A stretch of 64,000 nucleotides of DNA from Streptomyces sp. CB03234 (lineage in GTDB: Bacteria; Actinomycetota; Actinomycetes; Streptomycetales; Streptomycetaceae), in NCBI RefSeq assembly GCF_001905885.1, contig NZ_LIYH01000004.1, forward strand, positions 862,115 through 926,114. Direction: 5' to 3'. Below the pieces are notes generated by a model. It ran no database searches. It was not told where the DNA came from and was given only the letters and a program-made list of their open reading frames with translations. The first letter of the stretch is position 1, and each line of letters starts with the position of its first letter. The position numbers and the translations under genes are program-made. Positions 18,143 to 27,193 of the stretch are shown one piece after another.

Positions 18143-18678
18143 TCAGCCGGCTCCGGGCCGCTCGGTGTAGCGATGCCACCAGTGACGCCGCCTGGGATGG
18201 ACGGCACGGCCCAACTTGCGGCCCAGGAGCAGATAGCCCAGGAACGCTCCAGCACTGTTGAGGATCACATCGTCGACGTCGAAGGCTCGTCCCGTCACGA
18301 GCGCGCCCTGCACCAATTCGACAAGTATCATCACCGCCGCCGTGACTCTGTCACACGCAACAGTCCCCGGGAACGCGGTGCCAGTACCGGCAGCAGCAGC
18401 CCAAACGGAACGCCCAGAAGGACGTTGCCACCAAGCTGCTTGACCGTGTCACGGAACGCGGGTTGCGCCAGGTAGGCACGGATGGAGTCTCCCGGGCGTA
18501 GATTGCTGTGCGTCAACGGCTCAGAGGCCGTCGAGGGTTCCAACGTCAGCCGGGCCAGCAGCACCGCGAAAGCCACCATTCCCGCGAAGGCCACAAGCAT
18601 GGCGACTACGCGGCCACGGCGCGAAAGAGAGAGTGTCCCGTTACCTCCAGAGACCGGCACACTGCGGACCCTCCTCAT
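18143..18678 (-). pseudogene. VanZ-family membrane protein, frameshifted
   Basis: Two overlapping reading frames together make a VanZ domain. The first (from 18678) has a membrane helix and then LGGNVLLGVPFGLLLPVLAPRS. The second resumes as VTAAVMILVELVQGALVTGRAFDVDDVILN and a final helix. The frame change falls at about 18340-18350 near GTGTGACAGAGTC and needs one inserted or deleted base. VanZ-like proteins are small multi-helix membrane proteins, some linked to glycopeptide tolerance. The first start codon overlaps the DUF2267 stop (ATGA), so the two were an operon. Confidence 0.75.
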
Positions 18679-19067
18679 ACAGGTTCCGTCCGCCCGAACA
18701 GGCCGGCGTGCCCCGGCGGCAACTGCGTAAGAATGCGGCGCAGTAGGGCATCGTCAGCCGCTTCCGCGATGGTGGCCAGTACGGCGGTGACGGCCCGGCG
18801 GGCGTACAGCGATCCGCCCTGATCACACTCGTCCACCACTGCGACGAAGCCATCCGGTGTCAGCGGTTCACTGGCCGGCGGCACACCGATGAGTAGCGGA
18901 GCGCACTCCGGCGGCAGCAGACGAGCGAGGTCGGTCCGGTCGTTGCCGACGAGATGTGCTCCCAGCACCTCAAGCACTCGCTGCAGAGCCCCACCTGCCT
19001 CCTGCCGGACGGCGTAACCTCCGTGTTCCTGGACCCGATCAAGCACCGCGTCCAAAGACCTGTCCAT
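18675..19067 (-). CDS. DUF2267 family protein
   Basis: The 130-residue helical protein matches DUF2267: a repeated helical unit with ALQRVLEVLGAHL, ARLLPPECAPLLIG and a second copy ending LLRRILTQLPPGHAGLF. The family is common in stress and general-protection gene sets and has no known activity. It is the first gene of a two-gene unit with the VanZ pseudogene. Confidence 0.8.
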   Translation of the reverse strand: MDRSLDAVLDRVQEHGGYAVRQEAGGALQRVLEVLGAHLVGNDRTDLARLLPPECAPLLIGVPPASEPLTPDGFVAVVDECDQGGSLYARRAVTAVLATIAEAADDALLRRILTQLPPGHAGLFGRTEPV

Positions 19068-19222
19068 GAGCCGCTCCCTGGGTATGAGCTTGTCGAGGGC
19101 CGCGCCGGTCTTTGTCTGCGTACGCAGCCGGTGAACGACCTGCTACCCGGGATAGCTGTCCGAAACCGAATGATTACTCAAAGGGGGTGTACGGGGCCAA
19201 TCCGCTCCCGCCGAACCGGAGA

Positions 19223-19360
19223 TCAGGCGTTCCACCATGCGTCGGTGCCACAGCCGATTTCGTAGTGCCACCACGCTTCCTCTTGTCCCCGGACAAGAAG
19301 TGCCTTGATCCCGGCGAAGTCCGCTCCTGTGATCAACGGCTGCCCTTCTGGTGCCGCCAC
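19223..19360 (-). pseudogene. Possible gene remnant in intergenic region
   Basis: One reverse frame from about 19440 to 19225 looks genuinely protein-like at its end (ITGADFAGIKALLVRGQEE, then EIGCGTDAWWNA and stop) but has no ATG. A GTG at 19360 lacks a ribosome-binding site, and a TGA lies in frame near 19437. It is probably the 3' remnant of a lost gene. The rest of the gap 19068-19546 shows only the palindrome at 19282. Confidence 0.3.
19282..19297. promoter_or_regulatory. Palindrome CTTGTCC-CC-GGACAAG
   Basis: A perfect 7-bp inverted repeat with a 2-bp centre, equivalently TTGTC-N4-GACAA. The same half-site and spacing occurs at 41592-41605 and, with one mismatch, at 40899-40912, which suggests a protein-binding site. 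It lies 215 bp upstream of the DUF2267 gene, inside the possible remnant frame, so it may also be chance. Confidence 0.3.
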
Positions 19361-19546
19361 ATCGGCGGCCGCCGCGCGGCCTTCACGCTCGCGCAGTGGC
19401 CGGCGGCGAAGGGTGGGGATCTTCCGGAACCGCTCTGATCAGGACCGATCGGGTCCGAGGCGGGCGCAGCCGGGTGTCGTCATCCGCAGCGAGCAACAGG
19501 CCGCCAAGCGCACACATGCCGCCCGCGGCACCCGACGTCATGCCGG

Positions 19547-20026
19547 TCAGCCCCATGCCAGGCCCATACGCCGGTTCTCGCGGTGCCCCGCCGACTGTTC
19601 AGTCGTGGCCGGACAGTCGACAACGGCGGTGACGGTCTTGCCGCCATGCGGGTGCGGCCTCACCGTCAGCGAACGCGACAACTGCTTCACCAGCGGCAGG
19701 CCAAAGCCGCCATTGCCGTGTTTGTAGTCGGCCCGACGCATCCGCGGGAGGGCCGTACTGCTGTCCGTCACGGCCACCTCGATACTGTCCCCGCAGGGGG
19801 TGAGACGCAGTGTGGACGACCCACCCGCGTGACGTACGGCGTTGGTCACCAGTTCGGAGACGATGATGTTCACCGCATCAGCGGTCTCGTCTGTGACGCG
19901 CGGCGCTACGGTGCGCAGGAACTCACGGGCGGTCTGCCGTGCCCTTGGCACACACTCCGAGGTCCCATCCAGAGAGGTCACCAGGGAAGCGGCAGTGGTG
20001 GTGGTGATCGTGTCCAGGTGGCTCAT
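19547..20026 (-). CDS. Anti-sigma-type ATP-binding protein (HATPase)
   Basis: The 159-residue protein is a single HATPase_c domain of the RsbW/SpoIIAB kind found in large numbers in Streptomyces. The N-box is clear (NIIVSELVTNAVRHAG), the G1 region is VAVTDSS and the G2-like loop is GNGGFGLPLVKQLS. Such proteins bind ATP and, in known cases, sequester a sigma factor or phosphorylate STAS antagonists. Its partner is not identifiable from position alone. It starts at 20026 after GAAAGGTGAG. Confidence 0.88.
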   Translation of the reverse strand: MSHLDTITTTTAASLVTSLDGTSECVPRARQTAREFLRTVAPRVTDETADAVNIIVSELVTNAVRHAGGSSTLRLTPCGDSIEVAVTDSSTALPRMRRADYKHGNGGFGLPLVKQLSRSLTVRPHPHGGKTVTAVVDCPATTEQSAGHRENRRMGLAWG

Positions 20027-20229
20027 CGTCTCACCTTTCCTCGCCCTACGTGGTACAGCCGGAGGGAGCTTTTCCGACGTTGAGTGACCCGTATCAACTT
20101 TGCCGCGCCCTGATTTGTTGCACCCATTCTGTCGTCATCAATGGCCGATCAACGGCCCTGGCAAGCGCCCGACGCACACGAACGCGAACCCGAACAATGC
20201 CGCACACCGTACGCAGACAACCGTGGCCA

Positions 20230-20547
20230 TCACGCCTGCGCGTCAATACCGGTCACCGCCGCAGGCCCTGTGGGCGCCTCATTTTCGGTGTAACCGGCCT
20301 CCCGCAAAGCGGCAGTTGCCGTCCGCCTGGCGACCTCCTCCGCGCTGCGGCTGTTATCGGCCTCCACCTCCAGACGAACGCTGAACGTGCCGTTGTCATT
20401 GACCGTGAGGACGTCCAAGTCCTCCGCCCGCCCCAGCGACGTCTGCCGTGGATCGGCGGGGCGCAGGTGTCGCACGAGAACAGACCGCGCGTCATCGGTC
20501 AGCTCACGCAGGAACGTGCCCGGAATCGTGATGACATAGGTAGTCAC
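20230..20547 (-). CDS. Hypothetical protein, 105 aa
   Basis: A small soluble protein beginning MTTYVITIPGTFL. It alternates strands and helices: VRHLRPADP, then a strand-rich FSVRLEVEADN and a helix rich in Ala/Arg. GTGAGGAGAG precedes the start. No family is recognised, but the composition and good codon pattern support a real gene. It probably belongs to the same reverse-strand block as the ATPase at 19547. Confidence 0.6.
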   Translation of the reverse strand: MTTYVITIPGTFLRELTDDARSVLVRHLRPADPRQTSLGRAEDLDVLTVNDNGTFSVRLEVEADNSRSAEEVARRTATAALREAGYTENEAPTGPAAVTGIDAQA

Positions 20548-20743
20548 GTACTCTCCTCACCTCAACAAGGGGCTGACAGACCTGCGACACGCATTGCACA
20601 TATATGGCCTGCCCCGTCCACGAGCCAGTGAACAGGCTCACCAGTCACCGCACTCCATGCCACCCGTTCGGGGCAGTGCCACCACCGAACAAACCCCCAG
20701 AACGGCGGCCATGCTCGCGCCGCTGCCCAGGCAGAAGTCCGCC

Positions 20744-20998
20744 GGGGCCGGATGTCTCCCTCGCCGCCCAGGGCAGTGTCTTCACCGAGCTCCTGGCGCA
20801 CTGGGACCTTGAAGAACCGTTGGTGGCCGCCCACGACTTCGGCGGTGCCGTCTCCTTGCGGGTGCATCTGCTGCACGGAGCTCGCTACCGCTCGCTCGCT
20901 CTGGTCGACCCGGTCGCGTTGGCCCCGTGGAGTCCCCCGTTCTTCCGGCTCGTCGGCGAGCATTCCGAAGAGTTCGAACAACTACCGCCCGCGCTGCA
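20744..20998 (+). pseudogene. Alpha/beta-hydrolase fragment
   Basis: About 85 residues match the middle of an alpha/beta hydrolase: SVFTELLAHWDLEEPLVAAH followed by DFGGAVSLR, the nucleophile elbow with Asp in place of Ser as in dehalogenase- and epoxide-hydrolase-like enzymes, then SLALVDPVALAPW. The N-terminal oxyanion region is out of frame upstream, and the cap domain and the later acid and His are absent. The flanking 20548-20743 and 20999-21310 carry no other supported gene. Confidence 0.6.
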
Positions 20999-21310
20999 TA
21001 CGCTTTGGTGCCGGAGTACGGGAGCTCGGCCAGCAGCCCCCGCCTGCACCCGCAGTCCTCGACCGGCTCATCCTCTGCCCGGCCGACGCGCGCGGGCCGC
21101 TTTCCAAGGGCGCCGTACCCGAAGCCGCGGACGGCCACCGGCGGTAAAGTGCCTCCCGGCCTGCTCCCTGGCCCGCCGACGGCATTTCTGCAGCGGGGTG
21201 CGAGCCGACCGTGATCACGGCCTGATGGGGCATCGGCAAGAAAGGCGGTGTCGTCGGCCGGATCGGGGATAGGGGTATAAGGGAGCCGTGGCGAAAGGAA
21301 GGGGAGTGCG

Positions 21311-21817
21311 ATGGGGGTAGCTCTGATGCGTGGTGACAGCGTGGCCCCCATTGAGGCCACCAAACCGTTCCGGCCTGTCGAGCAGAAGCCAGGGCACGGG
21401 GCTCCCGTGCCGACCGGGCCGACGGCCGGCGGGACCGCCTCCACAACCTACACCGATCTTGATGGTGCGATCGCTTCGGCGAGGGACTTCGTCGGGGCGT
21501 TTCTGCTGGCAAAGGCGGCCGACGGGGTGGCGATCGGGCCCTCCACGGTCGGGGATGCCCGGCTGGTGATCAGTGAGCTCGTCACCAACGTCGTCAGGCA
21601 CGCCTCAGGTCCCTGCCAGGTCGACCTGAAACTGGCGGGCGAAGCGCTGTGTATCGCCGTGTCCGACACTCACCAAGTGGCCCCCGTCGCCCACGCACCT
21701 GACCCCCGGCGGGTCGGGCAGCACGGGCTGGAGATCGTGCTGGCTCTGTGTGAGGGCGTCGAGATCGAGCCGCTGCCGTTGGGCAAGCGTGTCCGGGCAC
21801 GTCTCGCCCTGCGGTGA
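21311..21817 (+). CDS. Anti-sigma-type ATP-binding protein (HATPase)
   Basis: The 168-residue protein has an unstructured N-terminal third and then an RsbW-like HATPase domain: N-box ARLVISELVTNVVRHASG, G1 ICIAVSDTHQ region, and a VGQHGLEIVLALCEG loop standing for G2. The G2 glycine loop is reduced compared with active kinases. AAGGAAGGGGAG precedes the ATG; GGGGTAT about 30 bp upstream could be a SigB-type -10. It is followed at 135 bp by a STAS gene, so kinase and antagonist could be partners. Confidence 0.88.
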   Translation: MGVALMRGDSVAPIEATKPFRPVEQKPGHGAPVPTGPTAGGTASTTYTDLDGAIASARDFVGAFLLAKAADGVAIGPSTVGDARLVISELVTNVVRHASGPCQVDLKLAGEALCIAVSDTHQVAPVAHAPDPRRVGQHGLEIVLALCEGVEIEPLPLGKRVRARLALR

Positions 21818-21952
21818 GGCGCCGCGCCGACGGCAGCCGACCAGGGAGACAGTGCCCTTTCGTGGGCCACCGAGTTGCGGGAGCGGTCAGCACGCAGTCC
21901 GTCAATACCGGTGCGTCAGGGCGCCGAAGAGTTTTCCGAGGAGACAGCAGGT

Positions 21953-22300
21953 ATGGAACGCGGGCGGTTTCAGGTGCAGGGCGAAGTGCAGTCGGCGGGC
22001 ATCGGAGTGGTACGAGTCAGCGGCGAGCTGGATTACGACGGGGTGGCAGCCCTCGAAGACGCGGTCAGATCCGTCAGGGCTCTGGGCAGCCACTGCCTGC
22101 TGCTTGACCTGTCCGGCCTGACGTTCATGGACTCCTCCGGAGTCAACGCCTTGCTCAAAGCCCGCCGCGACGCACACGTCACAGGCGGATGGATGCGGAT
22201 CGCCGGCCCCCAGCCGCCGGTGCTCAAGGTCATCGAACTCGTCGGTCTCGACCAGGCCATCCCGCTGTACAACAGCGTCAGTGATGCCCTCGAGGCTTAG
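21953..22300 (+). CDS. STAS-domain anti-sigma factor antagonist
   Basis: The 115-residue product is a SpoIIAA-like STAS domain with LLLDLSGLTFMDSSGVNALL, where the first Ser of MDSSG is the expected phosphorylation site. The ATG at 21953 follows a GAGGAG/CAGG stretch; an in-frame ATG 26 codons upstream lacks a good site. With the ATPase gene just upstream it looks like a classic kinase-antagonist pair acting on a SigB-type sigma factor. Confidence 0.92.
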   Translation: MERGRFQVQGEVQSAGIGVVRVSGELDYDGVAALEDAVRSVRALGSHCLLLDLSGLTFMDSSGVNALLKARRDAHVTGGWMRIAGPQPPVLKVIELVGLDQAIPLYNSVSDALEA

Positions 22301-22544
22301 GCTCCGCGGTGGGACGCCTCCGGCACAGTGATGGCCAGGTCCTGCGAGCCCGGTCCGGACACCGGCCTGGAAGCATGACGGCCCGGCAGGCGTAGAGGGC
22401 TCTGGCGCCTTTCGGCACTCGGGGCGTCCTCGGCGGCGTGGAACCCCGTCGGCCGGGGAACGTGGGTTTCGTCAGCACCCGAACGCGTGTCCAAGGCCGT
22501 GCTGCGCAGCAGCCCGGGACCGCAAGCCACTCCGGAGAGTCAGC

Positions 22545-23765
22545 ATGAGCGTCATCGATCCCCTCAGACCTGATGGCGTGGAGCGTACCGCGATGGCGAT
22601 CCCGCCCGATCAGGAACGCAAGCAGCGACTCCGGCGCCGGCTGGAGCGCCTGATCGGAGTCGCCGCCACCGAAGGCAACGAGCTCCGTCTTCTGCGCAAC
22701 GGCGACGAGATCTTCCCCGCGATGCTGGAATCCATCCGCGACGCCGAGCACACCATCGACATGATGACCTTCGTCTACTGGCGTGGAGAGATCGCCCGAG
22801 AGTTCGCCACCGCCCTCGCCGCCCGTGCGCGGGGCGGGGTGAGGGTGCGGCTGCTGCTCGACGGCTTCGGCGCCCGGCAGATAGAGAGGAACCTGCTCGA
22901 CGACATGGACTCGGCAGGCGTGCAGATCGCCTGGTTCCGCAAGCCCCTGTGGCTCTCACCCTTCAAACAGAACCACCGCTGCCATCGCAAGGCCCTGATC
23001 ATCGACGAGCACACCGCGTTCACCGGCGGAGTCGGGATAGCCCAGGAATGGTGCGGTGACGCCCGTAACCCGGGCGAGTGGCGCGACACCCATGTCCGGG
23101 TCCGTGGCCCAGCCGTCGACGGAATCGCTGCGGCGTTCGCACAGAACTGGGCGGAATGCCACGCCGAACTCTTCGACGACCGTGACCGGTTCACCGAGTA
23201 CACCCAGCACGGCGACGCCATCGTCCAGGTGGTGCGAGGCTCCGCCGGCGTCGGCTGGCAGGACATGCAGACACTGATCCGCATCATGCTCACCTCCGCA
23301 CAGCGACGCTTCCGCCTGGCCACCGCCTACTTCGCTCCCGACACGTACTTCATCGACCTCCTCTGCGCCACCGCCCGCCGCGGTGTCACCGTGGAAATAC
23401 TGCTGCCCGGCAGGTACACCGACCAACGAGCGAGTCAACTGGCGGGCCAACGCCATTACGGCGACCTCCTCGCAGCAGGCGTCGACATCCGCCAGTACCA
23501 GCCCACCATGATGCACGCCAAGATCATCACCGTCGACGAGGTCGCGTCCCTGATCGGGTCCACCAACTTCAACCGCCGCTCCATGGACCACGACGAAGAA
23601 CTGATGCTCGCCGTACTGGACGAGGCGTTCACCGCCACACTCGACCGCCACTTCGACGAAGACCTGATCCACAGCCGGCCCATCACGCTCTCCCGGTGGA
23701 AGCGCCGTCCTCGTTTCCGGCGTGCCCTGGAATCAGCGGTCGGCCCCATCCGGCGCTTCCTGTGA
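22545..23765 (+). CDS. Cardiolipin synthase-like phospholipase D
   Basis: The 406-residue protein has two PLD active-site motifs: HRKALIIDEHTAFTGG near residue 150 and MHAKIITVDEVASLIGSTN near residue 325. The order and spacing fit prokaryotic cardiolipin synthase and related phosphatidyltransferases. No N-terminal membrane helices are visible, unlike classical ClsA, so it is closer to the soluble or peripheral ClsB-like type. A membrane-lipid role would suit the stress-related neighbourhood. A second in-frame ATG 16 codons in is an alternative start. Confidence 0.9.
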   Translation: MSVIDPLRPDGVERTAMAIPPDQERKQRLRRRLERLIGVAATEGNELRLLRNGDEIFPAMLESIRDAEHTIDMMTFVYWRGEIAREFATALAARARGGVRVRLLLDGFGARQIERNLLDDMDSAGVQIAWFRKPLWLSPFKQNHRCHRKALIIDEHTAFTGGVGIAQEWCGDARNPGEWRDTHVRVRGPAVDGIAAAFAQNWAECHAELFDDRDRFTEYTQHGDAIVQVVRGSAGVGWQDMQTLIRIMLTSAQRRFRLATAYFAPDTYFIDLLCATARRGVTVEILLPGRYTDQRASQLAGQRHYGDLLAAGVDIRQYQPTMMHAKIITVDEVASLIGSTNFNRRSMDHDEELMLAVLDEAFTATLDRHFDEDLIHSRPITLSRWKRRPRFRRALESAVGPIRRFL

Positions 23766-23770
23766 ACCGG

Positions 23771-23798
23771 GTCCGGCAAGGGCCTGCCCGGCCCGGAC
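23771..23798 (+). terminator. Hairpin after the PLD gene
   Basis: GTCCGG (23771-23776) pairs with CCGGAC (23793-23798), with an inner GGGC/GCCC pairing. It starts 6 bp after the stop codon. Confidence 0.5.
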
Positions 23799-23929
23799 GC
23801 CCCGGGTACCGGCGGCCCGGCCGGCGCCGCCTCGCGGGCATTGGCCGGGGCCCTTGGGGGTAGACGGGGAACACTCTCGGCGGACGCTGCCGCACGGCGT
23901 CGTCACTCCATCAGGAAGGAAGTCTTCCC

Positions 23930-24358
23930 ATGTCGTCTTCGCTGGTCGAAACAGTGGACATGAAGGCCCCCGTTTCACTGATCTGGAAGTTGTGGAGCGA
24001 TGTGACGAGGTGGCCGCAGTTCCTCACCCATGTCAAACGTGTCGACCGGATCGACGAGCGCCGGTTCACGTGGTGGCTGACACTGCCCGGCGCGGACAAG
24101 TACTTCACCGCTGAACTGACCGAGGTCATCCCCGAGGAACGGATCGCCTGGAAGGTGATCGCCGGCACTCAGCACGCAGGTGTGGTGACCTTCCACCGGC
24201 TGAGTGACACCACCAGCCGTCTCACCATCCAGCTCGAGTACGAGCCCGATGGGCTCGTCGAACACCTTGGCGCCCTCACCAATCTCGACAAGACCCTGGC
24301 CAACTACGACCTGGGCCAGTTCCAGCGGATGGCCGAGGACCTCGCAGCATCCTCCTAG
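23930..24358 (+). CDS. SRPBCC-family protein (polyketide cyclase/START-like)
   Basis: The 142-residue protein is a small SRPBCC (Bet v1-like) domain: VDMKAPVSLIWKLWSDVTRW at the start, RRFTWWLTLPG in the middle and a long C-terminal helix. This fold binds hydrophobic ligands. Stand-alone members in this setting are often called cyclase/dehydrase but have no proven enzyme activity. The ATG follows AAGGAAG. It lies between the PLD gene and the sigma factor gene, on the same strand. Confidence 0.85.
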   Translation: MSSSLVETVDMKAPVSLIWKLWSDVTRWPQFLTHVKRVDRIDERRFTWWLTLPGADKYFTAELTEVIPEERIAWKVIAGTQHAGVVTFHRLSDTTSRLTIQLEYEPDGLVEHLGALTNLDKTLANYDLGQFQRMAEDLAASS

Positions 24359-24485
24359 CCTCACCTGCGGGCAGGCGGCACGGAGGCGTCGAAGAGATCG
24401 GCATGAGACGCCTGAGACCGGGTAGGCGCGGCTCACTGGCTCGCCGGGATCGACGAGGCCGTGTGACGTGGGAGGGGACAGGACG

Positions 24486-25334
24486 ATGACGACTTCGGTG
24501 GCTATGACAGCGGTGACAGAAGCGGGTGTCGCAGAGCTGCCGGTGGTTGTGGACCCGGAGAAGCTCGCGCCGAAGGACGCCCGCGCCCTGTCGAGGATGT
24601 TCTTCGACCGGCTGACCGTTCTGGAAGAGGGCACACCGGAGTACCAGTACGCCCGGAACACCCTCATCGAGATGAACATGTCGCTCGTCCGCTACGCCGC
24701 CGGACGGTTCCGCAGCCGCGGGGACCAGATGGAAGACATCGTCCAAGTCGGCATGATCGGGCTGATCAAGGCGATCGACCGGTTCGAGCTCTCCCGGGAA
24801 GTCGAGTTCCCCACGTTCGCCGTGCCGTACATCGTCGGCGAGATCAAGCGGTTCTTCCGCGACACCTCGTGGGCTGTGCACGTGCCGCGGCGCCTGCAGG
24901 AGGCTCGCGTCGAACTCGCCAAGGCGACCGAGGAGCTCAGCACCCGCCTCGGCCGTTCCCCCACGGTCCGCGAACTCGCGGACCTGATGAGCCTTTCCGA
25001 GGATGAGGTCATCGAGGCCCGGATGGCCTCCAACGGCTACAACTCCACCTCCCTCGACGCGGCGCTCCACGGTGGTGAGGACGACGACGCCGCCTTGGCC
25101 GACTTCATCGGCGCCGAGGACCCGGGCATGGAACTCGTGGAGAACTTCCAGACGCTGGCCCCGCTGCTCAACGAGCTCGAGGACCGCGACCGCCGTATCC
25201 TCCACCTCCGCTTCGTCGAAGAGCTCACCCAGGCGCAGATCGGCGAACGCCTCGGTGTGTCACAGATGCATGTGTCACGCCTGCTCACCCGCATCCTCGC
25301 GCGGCTGCGTGCGGGAATGCTGACCACCCACTGA
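24486..25334 (+). CDS. SigB/SigF-family RNA polymerase sigma factor
   Basis: The 282-residue protein has regions 2, 3 and 4 of a group-3 sigma factor. Region 2 contains MNMSLVRYAAGRF, DIVQVGMIGLIKAIDRF and FPTFAVPYIVGEIKRFFRD; region 3 has the LSTRLGRSPTVRELADLMS helix-turn; region 4 ends in the helix-turn-helix TQAQIGERLGVSQMHVSRLLT. This is the SigB/SigF/SigG type controlled by RsbW-like anti-sigma factors and STAS antagonists, which are abundant nearby. GGGAGGGGA precedes the ATG at 24486. It is the likely output of the partner-switching genes in this window, but which anti-sigma factor binds it cannot be told. Confidence 0.96.
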   Translation: MTTSVAMTAVTEAGVAELPVVVDPEKLAPKDARALSRMFFDRLTVLEEGTPEYQYARNTLIEMNMSLVRYAAGRFRSRGDQMEDIVQVGMIGLIKAIDRFELSREVEFPTFAVPYIVGEIKRFFRDTSWAVHVPRRLQEARVELAKATEELSTRLGRSPTVRELADLMSLSEDEVIEARMASNGYNSTSLDAALHGGEDDDAALADFIGAEDPGMELVENFQTLAPLLNELEDRDRRILHLRFVEELTQAQIGERLGVSQMHVSRLLTRILARLRAGMLTTH

Positions 25335-25337
25335 GGC

Positions 25338-25360
25338 GCGCGGACCAGGCCTGGCCGCGC
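25338..25360 (+). terminator. Hairpin after the sigma factor gene
   Basis: GCGCGG (25338-25343) pairs with CCGCGC (25355-25360), continued inward by CCAGG/CCTGG with one bulged A. It begins 3 bp after the stop codon. Confidence 0.5.
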
Positions 25361-25481
25361 AGCAGCCGGCTCGGACACGCGGCTCCGCCCCCGGCAACCG
25401 GGACGGAGCCGACTGTCCGTGCTCTCATGCGGCGCCGGACACCGCGGCTCGCCGGCCCTGTGGTGGCCCTGGGGAGGACCG

Positions 25482-26447
25482 ATGGGAACGGTGGTGCGCG
25501 TACCGCAGACGCGGGACATGGACGGCGAGGAACTCTCCGGAGACGAAGCCTTCTCCGCACTGCGGCACTACGGTGGACGCACGCTGTTCATCGACGCGTT
25601 CACACGCTTCCGCTACGCCGACGGGTTCAGCTTCGCCCGCTCCCTGGGATACCAAGTCGTCCTCGGCGTCGTGCCGTTCACCATCGCCCTGGTGGGGATC
25701 GCCACGACCATGCACACGGAAAGCGTGGGGCAGGCCATTGAACTCGCCCTGGCCCAGGTCATTCCCGGAACCGGCACAGAGCTTGTGCGGCAGGCGCTCT
25801 CCGACACCCGGCGCAGCGCGGGCGCGGACACCGCCGGCGCCGTGGCCATGTGGCTGGGCCTCGGCTTCGCCGTGATCAACCTCGCGGCAGCGGTGGGACA
25901 GATCGAACGCGGCTGCAACCGCATCTACGGCATCGAGCGTGACCGTCCCTTCGCCGCAAAGTACGGCAGAGGCGTACTTCTCGCCCTGTGTGCCGGCCTT
26001 CCGCTCGGAGGAGGGTTCCTTGCCATGGTCGCCGGACGGGGCATCGGGCAGGCAGTGATCCAGGCGCTGCACTGGCCACCGTCTCTGCTCAGCTGGTGGC
26101 ATCATGTGCACCTGCCCGTCGGGGTGCTCCTCGCGGCCGTCGCCTCGGCTGTGATCTTCCGATGGGCTCCTCGCCGTGACCAGCCGGGCTACACCTGGCT
26201 CATTTTCGGCTCGGGCATCCATCTGCTCCTGTGGGTGGCCGCGACATGGCTTCTCGCGTTCTACGTCAACAACAGCGCGTCGTTCGGAGCGGTGTACGGT
26301 CCGCTGACCGCGTTCGTCGCCCTCCTGTTGTGGGCGAACGTGACCGGCATCGCTCTCTTCCTGGGCGTCGCCTTCGCCGCTCAGCTCGAAGCCGCCCGCG
26401 CGGGCATCACCGAACCGATTCACCCGGACCCCGGTCCGGGGCCGTGA
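25482..26447 (+). CDS. YihY/BrkB-family membrane protein
   Basis: The 321-residue protein has about six membrane helices typical of the YihY/BrkB (virulence factor BrkB, formerly RNase BN) family: FARSLGYQVVLGVVPFTIALVG, VAMWLGLGFAVINLAAAVG, then helices near 190, 235, 270 and 300, with NRIYGIERDRPF in a loop. The role of the family is unsettled. Start at 25482 is chosen for GGGGAGGA just upstream; the frame is open 63 bp further. Confidence 0.92.
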   Translation: MGTVVRVPQTRDMDGEELSGDEAFSALRHYGGRTLFIDAFTRFRYADGFSFARSLGYQVVLGVVPFTIALVGIATTMHTESVGQAIELALAQVIPGTGTELVRQALSDTRRSAGADTAGAVAMWLGLGFAVINLAAAVGQIERGCNRIYGIERDRPFAAKYGRGVLLALCAGLPLGGGFLAMVAGRGIGQAVIQALHWPPSLLSWWHHVHLPVGVLLAAVASAVIFRWAPRRDQPGYTWLIFGSGIHLLLWVAATWLLAFYVNNSASFGAVYGPLTAFVALLLWANVTGIALFLGVAFAAQLEAARAGITEPIHPDPGPGP

Positions 26448-26516
26448 CACGGGCTCGCCGGGCGGGGGAGCGGCGGTGCGCGCGTGCGCAGGACACCACG
26501 CGGCGGCTCAGGCCGC

Positions 26517-27026
26517 TCAGGCGGATTCGGCAGACGACGTCGTACCGCCGTCCGCTTCGCCTCCCCGCGTACCGGTGTCTTCGACGGCGAGGCGGAAGCT
26601 GCTCAAGCCGGCTGCGAGCGCCGCGCGCTCCGCTGGGGGCATGGCGGAGATGACGTCGAGCAGCGCGGCCTCGCGGCGGGCGCGCAGGTCCTTCAGATAG
26701 CTTTCCCCGCGGCTCGACAGGCGCAGCTCCAGCTCCCGCCGACTGGCCGAGCTGGGGGAACGCTCGACAAAACCCAGCGCGTCGAGACGGTCGCACATCC
26801 GGCTCACCGAGGACGGTGCGGACCCGAGCACCTCACCGAGGGTGCGCAGGTTGATCGGCTGGTCGCGCTCCAGGATGTACAGAACCCGCAGCTGCGAGGT
26901 CGAGACCGGAGCCGCCGATGTGGTGTCGCGGCCCTTGTTCCAGAGGACTTCGAGCAGTTCGATGACTTCCCGGGCGGCCTGTGCGGCAGCATCCCGGTCG
27001 GCGCTTGCAGAAGTCTCGGAATGCAT
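26517..27026 (-). CDS. MarR-family regulator (copy 1)
   Basis: About 169 residues. The winged helix is clear: STSQLRVLYILERDQPINLR, then LGEVLGSAPSSVSRMCDRLD as the recognition region and the wing RRELELRLSSRGESYL. MarR proteins bind palindromic DNA as dimers and often respond to small ligands. The start at 27026 (MHSETSASADRD) is favoured by comparison with a near-identical second copy at 41731-42222; DNA identity continues upstream of both ATGs. It faces the BrkB gene and is followed on the same strand by no close partner. Confidence 0.92.
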   Translation of the reverse strand: MHSETSASADRDAAAQAAREVIELLEVLWNKGRDTTSAAPVSTSQLRVLYILERDQPINLRTLGEVLGSAPSSVSRMCDRLDALGFVERSPSSASRRELELRLSSRGESYLKDLRARREAALLDVISAMPPAERAALAAGLSSFRLAVEDTGTRGGEADGGTTSSAESA

Positions 27027-27193
27027 GCTCTCAACTGTGACACTTCGCAAAGGCCTTGTCAGTCGCTGGGACACAGGGACTCCTCCTTGTACTGCTGGGC
27101 AAGAACCTCACAGCTGTGACGCGCTCGGGACGTTCCTCCGGGGCGATTGCACATGAGCATCCAGCCCAGCCTATGCCCACGGCCGGTCACCGC

